A stretch of DNA of 64,000 nt from Pleurodeles waltl (Eukaryota; Chordata; Amphibia; Caudata; Salamandridae). The notes below the pieces were generated by a model. It had not been told where the DNA came from. It worked only from the letters and a program-made list of their open reading frames with translations, and made no database searches. The position numbers were made by a program, and so were the translations under genes. Location: assembly GCF_031143425.1 (NCBI RefSeq), contig NC_090438.1, forward strand, positions 756,303,823-756,367,822. The letters are read 5' to 3'. This document shows, piece after piece, positions 1-10,257 of this stretch. Numbering within the stretch: the first letter of the stretch is position 1; every line of letters begins with the position of its first letter.

Positions 1-32
1 TGGTCCTCCCGAAACCGGGCATAGACCCCTCA

Positions 33-704
33 TTGATGGGGTCATACAGGTCGTTATCACTTCTTAACTCCAGTTACAAGATCCAAGGCCGCATGTTAGC
101 AAACAGACTCACACCCATACTCACCGGGTTAATTCACACTGCCCAGAATGGATTAATTCTGGGCATAAGCACTTTCCTAAAACTCCGGCGACTGTTTTCT
201 CTCATGAACTGGGCACGAATGGGGGAGATGGGCTCATGGGTGACATCGCTAGATATAGAAAATAATTTGATACACTGGGGGGTCCTACCTGATTATGGTG
301 CTAAAAAAAATGGGCATCAGGCCTAATTTCTTGAAATGGATAACCCTATTACATCAAGCGCTGTTGGCTCGGGTGAGGACGGGCACTCTGATCTCAAAAT
401 CCTTTATTATTGGGTGAGGGACGCGGCAGGGCTGTCAACTATCACCACTACTCTCTGTGCTGGCGTTGGAGCCCTTGGAGCACGCCCTCGGGCGCATGCA
501 CCCGATTGGGGATTATACATCGCGGATACTTGGCACATCGTCTCACTATACACAGACGATGCAATGGTATACCTCCACAACTCCTCTGGGGTAGTGCCCC
601 AACTGATGGCATTGTTGCAGGAGTTCGGCAGGGCGTCTGACCTCAAAGTGAATTGGGAGGACTCCTGTTTGTTTCCCATCACACCCTTGAACACGGCCCA
701 ATGA
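33..704 (+). pseudogene. L1-type LINE ORF2, reverse transcriptase fragment (decayed)
   Basis: Reverse transcriptase of a non-LTR (L1-like) retrotransposon. It would copy element RNA at a nicked genomic target. The first part reads YRSLSLLNSSYKI..RMLANRL, the usual L1 RT block (Y-R-P-I-S-L-L-N...K-I...A-N-R-L). About 150 codons later, in another frame, comes YTDDAMVYL, the catalytic Y-x-D-D box with T in the second position. The block is spread over at least two frames with stops between, so it cannot be expressed. It continues into the post-RT region at 741. The window starts inside the element, so endonuclease and ORF1 are not visible. L1 superfamily is well supported, subfamily is not. Confidence 0.85.
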
Positions 705-740
705 GAACAATTACCTACCACCTAATTGTCGTGGGCATAC

Positions 741-1508
741 AATACTTTTAAATACCTAGGGGTCAGAATATACCATAAAGAAAAAGATCTTACAGACGCA
801 AATATCGGCAGAGCACTGACGGGAGCTAGATCTTCTTTGCAATTCTGGATGTTCCTTTCTCTGTCCCCAATGGGTAGGCTGGCCATCTCGAAGATGCTGA
901 TGCTCCCGCTTTCGGTTCTGCCGGTTTCCCTTCTGAATAAATGGTTTGCCGATATGTTTTCCCTTCTTACAGCATTGATATGGGGTAATGGAAGAAGCCG
1001 GGTAGCTTTGGGAAAACTTCATGCACCTATATCAGAGGGCAGACTGGGAGCACCAAATTACGAACAATATTTTGTGGCGGCCCAACTCCAGTGGTCTATG
1101 CGCTGGCTAGCAGGACAAAATCTACACGAACTGAGCAACACATATCGAAACGGTGACACAAACAGGCTCTTAAGCTTGATCATGAAGCCAGGATCAGATG
1201 CACCAGTAGGCGATAGCAATCTACTAATGCGAAATGCCAAGAAGTGCTGGATCAAGTACACACACAAAACACTGCAAAAATACCATATGCACCACAACTA
1301 CCACTCTGGGCCCTGCCGAGATGTACTAATAATCGCTACAAATGGACGGCTCCGCCTGGGAAATTGCGGGGGAGACATCGTCGAAGGCCATATGCTGGTT
1401 CAATTTGATAGCTTAGTAAATTACTATGACATACCACTAGGTACCTTCCTCGCTTATGCGGCGCTAACTTGCTACGTCGAACTCTATTATTGCTGCAGAC
1501 ATTATTAA
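741..1508 (+). pseudogene. L1-type ORF2, post-RT (thumb/connector) region
   Basis: Continuation of the same LINE ORF2. The translated block carries the typical L1 stretch after the RT core: FKYLGVRI, then LSPMGRLAISKMLMLP, then LTALIWGNGRSRVALGKL, then GRLGAPNYEQYFVAAQL. These match the family pattern F-x-Y-L-G-I, G-R-x-x-x-x-K-M-x-x-L-P, F-I-W, L-x-x-P-x-x-G-G-L-x-x-P-N-x-x-x-Y-x-x-A-x-Q-L. About 260 codons are open, the longest intact piece of this copy. The frame breaks near 1508 at a short G run (a run of 7-8 G at about 1514), a likely frameshift site. Confidence 0.88.
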
Positions 1509-1577
1509 CACATGGGGGGGGGAGAAAAGCAATCACAAACATATACAAAGCACTACACGTAGACAATAAACGTCCCC

Positions 1578-2209
1578 ATGGACGCTATGGGTATATTGGG
1601 AAAAAGAGCTCCAAGGAGCGCTCAGACACACAATGGGAACAAGCTCTTTTTAGTCCCAAAGATTATTTCAATGAATGCTAGTTATAAATACCTACAATTT
1701 AATTATCTACACCACACTTACATTACCCCCGCAAGGCTGGTGAAAATTTACCCGACCATTAAAGGTAAATGCCTGAGATGCCACACCAGTAACGCCAACT
1801 TCATACTCATGGTATGGACATGCACCCATGTAAACGAGTTCTGGGAATCCATAACTGAGACACTGAATAGGATCACGTGATGGGGAACACGCCTTTACAT
1901 AGCACATTATATTCTCGGAGTAACACATAGATACCCAAAGAACAAGGCCACTAACAAGATCTTAGACACAGCGCTAATTCTAGCAAAAAGACACCTAGCA
2001 ATGTGCTGGAAATCTAGTACAACCCCATCAATTACGGGATGGTTAACAGACCTACGCACAGGAGTACTCGCAGAACAGCGAATACTACAGATGGCACACG
2101 CACTTGATGGCCTCCTATCCCGACCCCCAGATTGGGCAACAGTTATAGAGGGAATCGAGAGAATCCTTGGCCGACTACAGGCATGTGAAACTCCCGTAAA
2201 TAAGGGATA
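1578..2209 (+). pseudogene. L1-type ORF2, C-terminal cysteine-rich end
   Basis: The end of the LINE ORF2. The open piece at 1578-1880 has KCLRCHTSNANFILMVWTC followed by HVNEFWESI. This is the L1 C-terminal C-x2-C...H/I-x2-W-x-C...F-W pattern, with the usual His before the Trp replaced. A shorter block at 2001-2209 (AKRHLAMCWKS region) fits the last segment, where L1 elements of fish and amphibians have A-K-x-x-I-x-x-x-W-K. A stop ends it at 2208-2210. It follows directly on the upstream ORF2 parts and shares their frame breaks. Confidence 0.75.
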
Positions 2210-2212
2210 ACC

Positions 2213-2640
2213 AAATCACTCATCCACTGAATAGTGTCCCGCCCCATCCGAAGACCGGAATCCCAGTCCCTGCTCCTGCCAACATACCCGGAATGTGCAC
2301 CTAGTTCATATTAGTCATATTGTTAACTCTGTTTTCTGTTAGATACATCAGATATATACATCACACAGTGGTATTAAGACTGTAATACTGGTGAAAAATT
2401 CAGCAAGAGCACCGATGTCCAACTGATATGCATAGCTATAATACTACAATTAGCAATCGTATTATATTGCATGATAACTATGCACTGCATTGCGATGTAA
2501 AAGATGAAAGAACGTTGTACTGTACAGATTTGCAATTGGAACTGCTTCCTAATGTTCATAATAATAAAAGATATGGAAAAAAAAAGTTACTCCCGTATGC
2601 AGCCTTTGAAGCTTCTTCAACTAGGGAACTTCAGAAATTG
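2213..2640 (+). other. Non-coding gap, probably L1 3' UTR and junction
   Basis: No coding signal was recognised. The first part directly follows the L1 stop and is probably its 3' UTR. AT-rich sequence then leads to the next LINE. No clear poly(A) tail or target duplication was found. Confidence 0.35.
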
Positions 2641-3420
2641 TGTTAGGGTGGACCTGACTACTGAGAGGATTTTCAGTTGTCCCTGCTGTAAGTACAAGTT
2701 CAGTCAGCTAGTAGAAACCACCTATTTGTCCATCACAATGGGTATTATTAAATATTTAGACGCTGGTGCCATTATTTGTCCCCAAATTAGTTGTGCGTTA
2801 CTAAATGCGCATTTTCTCATCAAACATAACATTGAAATTCATGAACTCGTTATCTCACGCCATCTTGATTGTCTTTTCATCACTGAATCTTGGGCATCTG
2901 AAGATTCAGGCCCTGATTTGGAGCAGCGATTCCTGCAGGCTGCACAAATTCATGGCAGGATTATTGTGGTCACAGAAGAGGAGGCCGATCGGTCATTTAC
3001 ACGTCTTGCTGAACTACACTTTAGAAATTATGATGTTCCATGCTTCAAGGACAAAAGAGGTGGCCTTTTTTAGATTGAAGCTCGCAGCTAACCCTGTATT
3101 CTCCAGACTTATGGACCCACACTTTGATTTTCTAGAGGCTTTGCTCCAAGGGCTTGAACCCTTTCTGGCTTATCAACCCTTTGCCATTCTTGGTTATTTT
3201 AATTTATACCTTGGAAGACCCTTCTAATAGGGACATTGCAGCCTTAATAGAATCCATGCTGAATTTCGGCTTCACCCAGGTGGTTAAAGCCCCCAGTCAC
3301 ATAGCGGGGCACACTCTGGATGGTATTGTGTAATTCGAGTGATCTTACATTTATTAAAGCCATCCTGCTTAACTGGGCTGATCATCATGTTATCACTTTT
3401 AAAGTGAGCTGCCCATCTTT
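2640..3420 (+). pseudogene. CR1/L2-superfamily LINE, apurinic-type endonuclease domain
   Basis: Endonuclease domain that nicks target DNA for a CR1/L2/Rex-like LINE. In two frames it reads CALLNAHFLIKHNIEIHEL, then LDCLFITESWASEDSGPDL, then DKRGGL. This is the family pattern L-L-N-A-R-S-L-x-x-K...I-x-x-L...D-x-x-x-x-T-E-T-W-L...R-G-G-G. Further on are AILGYFNLYLGRP (consensus G-D-F-N, here D replaced by Y), TQVVKAPSHIAGHTLDGIV (consensus Q-x-V-x-x-P-T-H...H-T-L-D-x-I) and WADHHVITF (the S-D-H box, with the Ser lost). At least two frameshifts and the Asp loss show it is dead. Confidence 0.82.
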
Positions 3421-3599
3421 GAGGGCGAAGGTGAGGGGCGTGGCAGCCTTTGGGCCTAAGGTAATTGGTGGGAGGAATTGGAATAAAGTCACCTCAATGG
3501 CTTGGAACAGGCACTTAATAAGATTCCTACTAATACACGCACCCCACCTGACCTCTCAGCTGAAGGTTTTAAGAATTGGATATGGGCTGCCCCAGTTGT

Positions 3600-3955
3600 T
3601 GTCGGTCCTCTGACTAGCTAACACTGTGTCAGGTCTAAACACTCTGCACCCTGGTTTACTGACAAACTGTGGCAGTCATGTTGCAAACAAGAACGAAAAT
3701 GGCACCTGAATCGGGATCCCACTGATAAAGAGGGGCACAAAGCGCTCCCACATCAATATCAACTTGCCATTCATCAGGCTAAATCTACTTTTTATGCAGA
3801 ACAAATAAAAGCAGCAGGTAACGCATCTAAGGAGCTTTTTAGAATAGTCAGAGAATTGTCGCAGCCACTTACTCCTGGTTTTACCAATCCTTCACCAGAA
3901 TTCAGCGATATATGGGCTACTTATTTTAAGGATCGAAGCCAGATGTATCATTATT
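3600..3955 (+). pseudogene. CR1/L2-like LINE, linker between endonuclease and RT
   Basis: Reading through the sequence gives APWFTDKLWQSCCKQERKW, then YQLAIHQAKSTFYAEQI, then KELFRIVRELSQPL and IWATYFKDR. This is the characteristic region that follows the endonuclease in CR1/L2/Rex LINEs (A-P-W-F-x-x-x-L...R...Y...A-K-x-x-F-Y...L-F...F...K). It is out of frame with parts of the upstream domain. The element stops abruptly near 3955, where the hairpin-rich repeat begins, so the RT itself is missing. Confidence 0.75.
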
Positions 3956-3962
3956 TTGAAAA

Positions 3963-4625
3963 GCGATTACCTAATTGCAATTTTCCGCCAATCGCAATTA
4001 GGTAATCACTATGTATGAAACTCCAGGAGTTTCATTTAGCATTTTCTAATGGCTCGCAAATCGACCTACCTCATTAATATTCATGAGGTAGGTTGCAATT
4101 GCGACCCAGAGGGAAACGCTAAAATCAAAGGGATGGTGGCCTGCTGGGATCAGCAGATCCCCATGTCTGTGATTGCTTTAAATAAAGCAATCTTTTTTTT
4201 CCCTTTTTTTTTTTTTATATGCAGCTTGTTTTCCTTAAAGGAAAATGGGACGCATTTAAAAAAGAAAAATATAAAGTTTTCTTTTTTCATTTTAAGAGTA
4301 GGCAGTGGTCGTGGAACACTTTGCAAAACATTTTCGCATACATTCACAAAGGGGAAGAGGTCTCTCGGGGACCCCCTTCCTGTTTGCGAATGGGTTACCA
4401 CCTACTTCAAATAGGTGGTAAAATGCAAATGTTTTTCACCCACATTTGGGTCACAAAACATTCCTACATACCACTGCTGTTCGGTATTAAGAAGGGACAC
4501 ACTTGACACGCCCCTTCCTAATTCAGAATCGGTATGTATTCCCAATTCCATAGTGCAGTTCGGTAACATGTTACTGAATTGCAAATTGGAATTCATACAT
4601 ACCAAAGTGCATGGCACTATGGCGG
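3963..4625. repeat. Hairpin-train repeat (AT-rich type): consecutive short palindromes
   Basis: A run of separate inverted repeats. Arms checked by eye: 3965-3978 with 3994-4007 (14 bp, gattacctaattgc); 4017-4024 with 4026-4033 (8 bp); 4064-4074 with 4083-4093 (11 bp, with a looser outer stem); 4141-4146 with 4151-4156 (6 bp); 4171-4180 with 4183-4192 (10 bp); 4229-4236 with 4238-4245; 4396-4404 with 4412-4420 (9 bp); 4426-4431 with 4443-4448. A larger nested dyad at 4531-4603 has inner arms gcagttcggtaac and gttactgaattgc. It interrupts the LINE fragment on its left. The family is not identified. A non-autonomous DNA transposon is my best guess. No terminal repeats or target duplication were found. 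Confidence 0.6.
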
Positions 4626-4781
4626 AGTAGGATTGCCCACCCGCCAGCAGCAGCAGCTGCAAACCTTTTATTTATTTATTATTGTTTTTTATTTAAAGGG
4701 GTGGGCCATGGACTGTGACGAGCACTGAGGGGAAAGGATGCCTTCCTGCACAAAAATGATCCCCTGAGGTATTTTCCTCTT

Positions 4782-6177
4782 TGTGAGAAATTGGGTTGTT
4801 GGTTGACTGGGGTATGAGCCCTGGTCAAGCAACAACCATAATCACTTGTACTGTGAACCACAGAAGTTCACTAATGTAACCTGTGCTTACCCCTGGGTAA
4901 CTTGGCACAAAAAGCAGTCAGGCTAAACTTAGAGGCAATGTGCAAAGTATTTATGCATTACACAAACAGTAACAACGCGAAAACACAACATAATAAAACC
5001 AGTTTAGAAAAATATAGAAAACTGTAATACATTATTTGACACTAGAATCATACAAATCAAATTAGTAGAACTGGAATTATGAAGTTTTAACATTTTAAGT
5101 GTAAAATAGTGCTTAAAAACTAAAAGCGCCAACAGCAGACATCTGGTTGGGCTGGACTGGGACAAAGTCAAAAGTTAAGGCTGATGGCGATAGAGCACCG
5201 TTCAGATACACAAAGGGGGTTATTCTAACTTTGGAGGAGGTGTTAATCCATCCCAAAAGTGACGGAAAAGTGACGGATTTACCACCAGCCATATTACGAG
5301 TCCATTCTATCCTATGGAACTCGTAATACGGCTGGTGGTATATCCGTCACTTTACCGTCACTTTTGGGACGGATTAACACTCCTCCAAAGTTAGAATAAC
5401 CCCCAAAGTGTATTGGGCCCTGTCAGTGCTCACCTCAGGACTTCGAAAATGTTTGAAGAAAAAGTCTCTGTGAAAGTAGACGTTCAGCTGGGCAAGGCTG
5501 CAGGAGTGTCTGAGGAGAAAGCGTTGTTATGAGATAGCTGTGGAGAGAAGCAGCAGTGAAGGTTTTTAACTTCGGACTTATTGATCAAGATGGAAGTGAA
5601 AAATCTCCATCAGGATGAAGCAGAAAGCTGTAGCATAAGACAGTTCCACAAGTTCAGATACGTCTTTTGCGAAGGACAGCTGAAAAGGATTTGCTGCTGC
5701 AGAGAAGAATGTACCGGGAGAAGCCACAAAGTCAACTAGACCAGCAATGCACCTAGGGCGGATAGGTGAGCAGGTGGGTCCCAATCTCCTGGTTCTCAGA
5801 ACACTTTTTGGGAAAATGTTATCTAAGTCCTCAGTTTTGGAAATTTGCCATCAGGGAACATTTAGCACCACAACCAAGGGTACAGGAGTAGATGGAGACC
5901 TTTTGGGGATTCAGGACTCCCTCAGACTGGGTCCAGGTGTGGGTTCAAGATGGTGGGAGCCTGTTATGTCCCTGTGGCTCTGAACAGGAAGCCAGCAAAT
6001 GTAGCCTTTGGAGTCCTGGATGCAGGTGAAGATGCAGGGCTGGTCTCCAAAGGTTCAAGGCAGGCTCCAGGCAGCGAAGCAGTCCTTCTAGGTACAACAG
6101 TAGTCTGGCAGAATGGACAGCAGGTCCCAGCAGCAGGCAGTCCTCTGAGAGTCCTTCCGCAGGGCCAGTAGTGAACT
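4782..6177 (-). repeat. LTR-like family X, partial copy in reverse orientation
   Basis: Reverse-strand relative of the element at 44494-46671. The matching block near 4885-4960 (GTAACTTGGCAC...AGCAGTCAGGCT...AGAGGCAATGTG) is the complement of 46510-46560. The left end (tgtgagaaattgggtt) resembles the complement of the X terminus. It is interrupted by the foldback MITE at 5215-5404. The right boundary is uncertain: sequence up to about 6177 is assigned only because no other feature starts earlier. The small reading frames in it are not coding. Confidence 0.5.
5215..5404. mobile_element. Foldback MITE, type A, 190 bp
   Basis: Nearly the whole element is one long inverted repeat. The left end starts gggggttattctaactttgg and the right end is its complement. 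The centre lies around 5305-5315 (ctatcctatgg). Both arms contain the block around AAAAGTGACGG and CCACCAGCC..ATTACGAGT. It is flanked by AAA at 5212-5214 and 5405-5407, a 3-bp target duplication as made by PIF/Harbinger transposases. It is inserted into LTR-like X. A second copy lies at 9584-9759. Confidence 0.85.
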
Positions 6178-7191
6178 TGTTGTGTAGCCATTTTAGTTAT
6201 AGCTCCATGCACGTTATTTTAGCATACTAGGTCTGCTGCTGTGCACTTTAACCCAGATATATTATATTCAGCTTTGTTTATTATTTTAACAATAGCCACA
6301 CTTGTGGTCTTCTTTTATTTCTCTCTATCTAGCTGTTGTTTGCCTAGGGCAGCACTGCGTTCTTAAACAAGACATTTTGTTCAATCAGTGCTTCTCTCAA
6401 GGCTGCGGTAAGATAGGTTGCCGGTAAACGTGGTAACGCTTTGTCTCTGGTATTCATAGAAACATACGCATCCTTACGTAGGGACATTTTCTCAGAACAT
6501 CAGCTGTTTTATTATAAAACCCCTTTTCTGTCCCTTCCACGTTAGAGGGAGATTCCAGCCAGATGACCATGAGTGTATGCTGATTGCTGAATGCTTCACT
6601 ACAGCTGGTTATGCAGACTTCAGGCCTCTTGTTCAGGCATGAGGAATGATGTCTTCCCAGGGAAACCTGAAGGGCAGAACTAGAGCTTAACATGCTGTGC
6701 TCTAAAATAGCCTAGGTAGGAAGTAGTCTATTGACTCTAGTGACAATATGGTAGTGGTATTTTTATGTTTCACTCTCCTTGTCACAATTTTAATCCTGTC
6801 ATGCTTTATCATCCTGGTTATTGCAGTACATGCTTTATTATCTAAAATGCAGTTGCTTCATTACAATCTTATTGAAACATATACTGCCTCTGCTTGTCCT
6901 TGTTTATGTGAGACTAATCGTGGTCACTCAGATCGCATCTGTTTCTCTAGGAAAGGGATGCGATCTGAGTGACCACGATTTCCCTGAGGAGTCAATTGTG
7001 TCATACGCTCGGCTGCCCAATCATCCCTGCTCTTGGGTAGAGATGAGGCACTGATAGTTAGCTGGAGCGAATACCCGGATTACACTGACAGGTGTCACCT
7101 GTAGTGGGTTCAGACTCAGTCCCCCACACCGCAGGCGAATCTGCAGTACAAATCCAGTAGTCTCATTAGAATAATGAGAGCCTACGTGACA
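6178..7191 (+). repeat. Probable 5' LTR of the foamy-like provirus
   Basis: The sequence ends in ...tgaca at 7191, directly before a TGG-starting primer-binding site, which is the normal LTR/PBS junction. The left edge is uncertain: a TGT at 6178 is the best candidate, but no matching 3' LTR survives to fix it. TATAAAA at 6513-6519 could be the promoter TATA box. The segment contains a perfect 24-bp hairpin (6916-6980). About 1.0 kb fits foamy LTR lengths. Part of it, especially 6178-6740, could instead belong to another repeat. Confidence 0.45.
6916..6980. other. Perfect 24-bp inverted repeat within the LTR
   Basis: Arm 6916-6939 (starts aatcgtggtcactc) is exactly complementary to arm 6957-6980, with a 17-nt loop. 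No mismatches were seen, although the surrounding provirus is heavily mutated. It could be a structured RNA, a microRNA-like stem (some foamy viruses make microRNAs from their LTR), or a recent template-switch event. None of these can be decided from sequence alone. Confidence 0.85.
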
Positions 7192-7209
7192 TGGTGCCGC
7201 CAACGTTTG
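7192..7209 (+). promoter_or_regulatory. Candidate primer-binding site (tRNA-Lys-like)
   Basis: tggtgccgccaacgtttg lies directly after the CA end of the LTR. It resembles the complement of the tRNA-Lys(1,2) 3' end used by foamy viruses, with one inserted G and several substitutions. This is the site where minus-strand DNA synthesis would start. Confidence 0.5.
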
Positions 7210-7387
7210 GTCCGGCTCTAATTTTCGCGTCTTCCGGAGTACCTCTGTCTCACTACATACAAAGACACCTCAGTACTATATACGGAGATGTCCGTGGGTT
7301 TGAGGATCTCCTCCTCAGCTAAGTAGGGAGTACCTAACTAACACTGTAGGTTGTTCAAGCTTGAACCAATAAAAGGATAATCCCCAT

Positions 7388-8738
7388 TTGGTGTGCTTAT
7401 CGTTGAAGGAATTTACCATTTATTATGGCAAATCTACAATAGGTAGCAATTGCAGTCAATATGCGACCACCCCTTACTGCACATTTACTGGCACATGGCC
7501 TAACGGCCCGGGGGGTCTAGTCACATTTGTTGTTGAGGCTCACCCAGCCTATAGAACAGAACTTTTGTATTCTTCAGTCAAATTTCCAGCAGTTGATGGT
7601 AACACCAATTCATTTCATATCTATACACCAGCAAATGTACCTGCACAATTACAGAGCATATGCATATGTAGAAATACCTCTATCTTATCAAGAACATAAT
7701 TATTGGCTTGATGGCGCCCTACCCCACACAATTTTGCACGTTGTGTTAGGTTCTCTAAGTAATGATGGTCCTATCTGGCCTTTATTGGCCACTTATACAC
7801 CTCATCCTGCTGCAGCGAACGTTAACAGTAGCTGAAGTCCATCGTTTATATGCTGATCTGACGGCAATATACAGATGATTAGTACAGTTTGTAAAGCAAA
7901 CATTAAACACAAACCCAGCACATGCTGCACCAGCGCAACTACATGCAGTAACACCAGGTTCAATCCTGTAACTTTACATTCGGTCATGGGCAGAGTACCC
8001 GCCAAACAAGAAGAAATTATTTTTTGGTTAGCTCAAAAAATAAATGCGCTGGAGGCAGTGTTTCCCCATACAGGACCTCAGGACAAACACAGAATATTAC
8101 CCATGTGCTTGCCATTTGGTATTGTTCCCACTATAGATAATTGTAATACATGGAGCACATTATTTGCCACACTGTATACTACAGCACACGGTACGCCAAC
8201 ACTTGCCAATTTACCTAAAGTGTTGAAACAAATTCAAGATGAATATGGGGCTGCCCCGGCCCTGGACTTTGGGATGCAACCAATGGACAACTTTGCCACA
8301 GTATCCTCAATTATATTAAGTAACCTTAAAGGGGAAGCAGTCGCACTAGCAGTGCGCATGCAGCTAAGGGATGTTCCTCCACAGGATCAAGAACGTGAGC
8401 TGCCAAAGATTATCGCGGAGACCTACTCTAGTATTGGTCGAGATAGTCTGGGGGCCAGAACAACAAAACCACAATTCCAAGGTAAATCTAATAAAGATTC
8501 TACCAAGCAAGCTCCTGAGGGTACTAAGAAACGCTGGGATAAAAAACAACAAACTCCTAAAAAAGAAAGGGGATACTCTCCGCATACGGAGACCCCACAG
8601 AATAGATATTATCTCAGAAATAGAGCTAATATAAAAACGCCTGAAAGATATCAATATACTGATACACACCAATCTCGTTCCTTTCAGGACTTGCCGGAAA
8701 AACGCAGTGAGAGGTGGGCGGTCAGAGCGAAGAACTGA
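7388..8738 (+). pseudogene. gag: Foamy-like endogenous retrovirus gag (frameshifted)
   Basis: Structural (capsid) gene of the provirus. It is split over at least three frames: 7388-7699, 7527-7835 and 7875-8738, with stops near 7833-7874. The last piece (287 codons) contains a capsid-like helical region (FWLAQKINALEAVFP, LPKIIAETYSSIGRDSLG). A long basic C-terminus rich in K, R, Q and aromatic residues follows (RYYLRNR, RGYSPHTE). No Cys-Cys-His-Cys zinc knuckle is present. A basic, zinc-knuckle-free nucleocapsid is usual for foamy Gag and unusual for other retroviruses. The start codon is not determined. Confidence 0.65.
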
Positions 8739-8744
8739 GTACAT

Positions 8745-9112
8745 TTAACCGAGACAGGAATCACAACGCTCAACAGACGTTTCTGTTAAAAAAGAAGAGA
8801 AACTTCCCCAACAAAAACCCAAATTCAAAAAGAAAAATGTGGCAGCAATTGCAGTTCGACATGCCACTCAAGAAGAGGGCTCTATTGAAGAGCAAGAAGT
8901 GGGCATTAGCGCTATTAGACAGCGCGGCAGAGGTCACAATAGTTCGCCGGAATCTTCTACAGCATCTGGAGGTGAAAGCAACTGATGACTTCCTACAAGT
9001 AGATACTGCAGACATGCGTGTCTCCATGCCTGATAGGGTGTACAAAGTAATGCTACAGTTAGAAGGACACATTGAGCGCACAATCAATGCAATTTTTGGG
9101 ACCGCGTTGTAA
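8745..9112 (+). pseudogene. pro: Retroviral aspartic protease region
   Basis: Beginning of pol. The open piece contains LLDSAAEVTIVRRNLL, an aspartic protease active site (hydrophobic-D-S/T-G/A-A-x-x-x-x-I/V), with the second position Ser and the third Ala, where Gly is usual. It overlaps the end of gag in another frame, as for foamy and related viruses. No dUTPase was seen. Active-site drift and frameshifts around 9112-9130 suggest loss of function. Confidence 0.65.
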
Positions 9113-9129
9113 ACGTATGTGATATTCTA

Positions 9130-10257
9130 TTGCCCGTAAGGGATTGGCCACCTGAATTTGTCTGTACTTGTCCATATGGGGAAGATGTTATAAAACCTTC
9201 TTTCTTGTCCCTTGTTCCCAAAGAGGTCGCAGAATCCTACGCCATTTATTGGGCACTCGCACAGGCACCCGCGTTATATCGCAACGACATAGGATGGGAC
9301 AAAGATTCCCCCTATCATGTAATCCCTATTAAAAATCAACCCCAACCTCGACCCCAACATCCAATAAAACATGATGCAAAAAGCACCTGTGAGGGAAATC
9401 CTCACACAACTGGAGTACTAGGGCGTAATCGAACACTGTACCTCACCAATAAATAATCCCTTATTCCCAGTAGCTAAACTGGATCATTCGTACAGAATAG
9501 TCTTAGACTACAGACATTTAAACAGTCATACACGCACAAACGCTATACAAAACTCACATAGCACAGCACTTATAAACAACATAGAGAGTTATTACAACTT
9601 GGAGGTGTTAATCCGTCCCAAAAGTGACGGATATACCACCAGCCGTATTACGAGTTCCATAGGATATAATGGACTCGTAATACGGCTGGTGGTATATCCG
9701 TCACTTTACCGTCACTTTTGGGACAGATTAACACCTCCTCCAAAGTTGTAATAACCCCCATAGTGCGTTAAAAATACAAAACAACACTGGACATTTCCAA
9801 CGGTCTCTTCTGCCAAAATATAGCACCTGAGAGTAGAAACTTATCAAGTTTCAGCACACTAGGCTCCCAGAAAATTCTTTTGTTTACCCCAGGGGTACAA
9901 GAACAGTCCAGGACTGTTCGCAGCTCGTGTGACTTTAGTATTGGCCAACATTGACCCTGAAGCATTGTCCTATGTAGATGATATTTATCTCACAGATGAT
10001 GAATTGCTCCAACATTTAAGATGGGTAGCCCGCATTGTTGTGGGATTTGCTGAATTCGGTTACAAGTTCAATTTAAAAAAAACAAAAATAGCCTTCCTTA
10101 GCATCCTGTTTCTGGGATATGAGCTATCAAATGAAGGAAAGAGCCTAGCGCCACAATTCTTGGAAAAATGCGCACAGTTACAACCTCCAAATAAAATTAA
10201 AAAACTCCAATCCCTATTGGGTTTCCTAAATTTTGGTAGAACTTACATTGCTGATTA
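9130..10257 (+). pseudogene. pol: Foamy-like pol, reverse transcriptase, split by a MITE
   Basis: Reverse transcriptase domain. In order: YHVIPIKNQPQPRPQHPIK; a shifted block GVIEHCTSPINNPLFPVAK and RIVLDYRHLNSHT at about 9415-9530; the 176-bp foldback MITE at 9584-9759; TTLDISNG at about 9785; a LPQG-NSP-like block near 9890; and YVDDIYLTDDELLQHL at about 9970, the catalytic Y-V-D-D box. Then come FNLKKTKIAFLSILFLGYEL and IKKLQSLLGFLNFGRTYI, as in retroviral RT thumb regions. A stop at about 10257 and several frameshifts break it. It belongs to the same provirus as gag and env. Confidence 0.8.
9584..9759. mobile_element. Foldback MITE, type A, 176 bp, inside pol
   Basis: Second copy of the 5215-5404 element, with the same arms and central region. 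The ends are gagagttatta and taataaccccc, so the left terminal GGGGG has mutated. It is flanked by ATA at 9581-9583 and 9760-9762, a 3-bp target duplication. It sits inside the RT region, so it inserted after the retrovirus. Confidence 0.85.

Noticed and set aside
6821..7054. Small protein frames in the putative LTR, possibly a foamy accessory gene
   Set aside because: They run through the hairpin at 6916-6980, lie before the primer-binding site, and show no family features.
7388..7835. Separate small genes before gag
   Set aside because: The two overlapping frames read as one protein with a frameshift leading into the capsid part, so they are the gag N-terminus.
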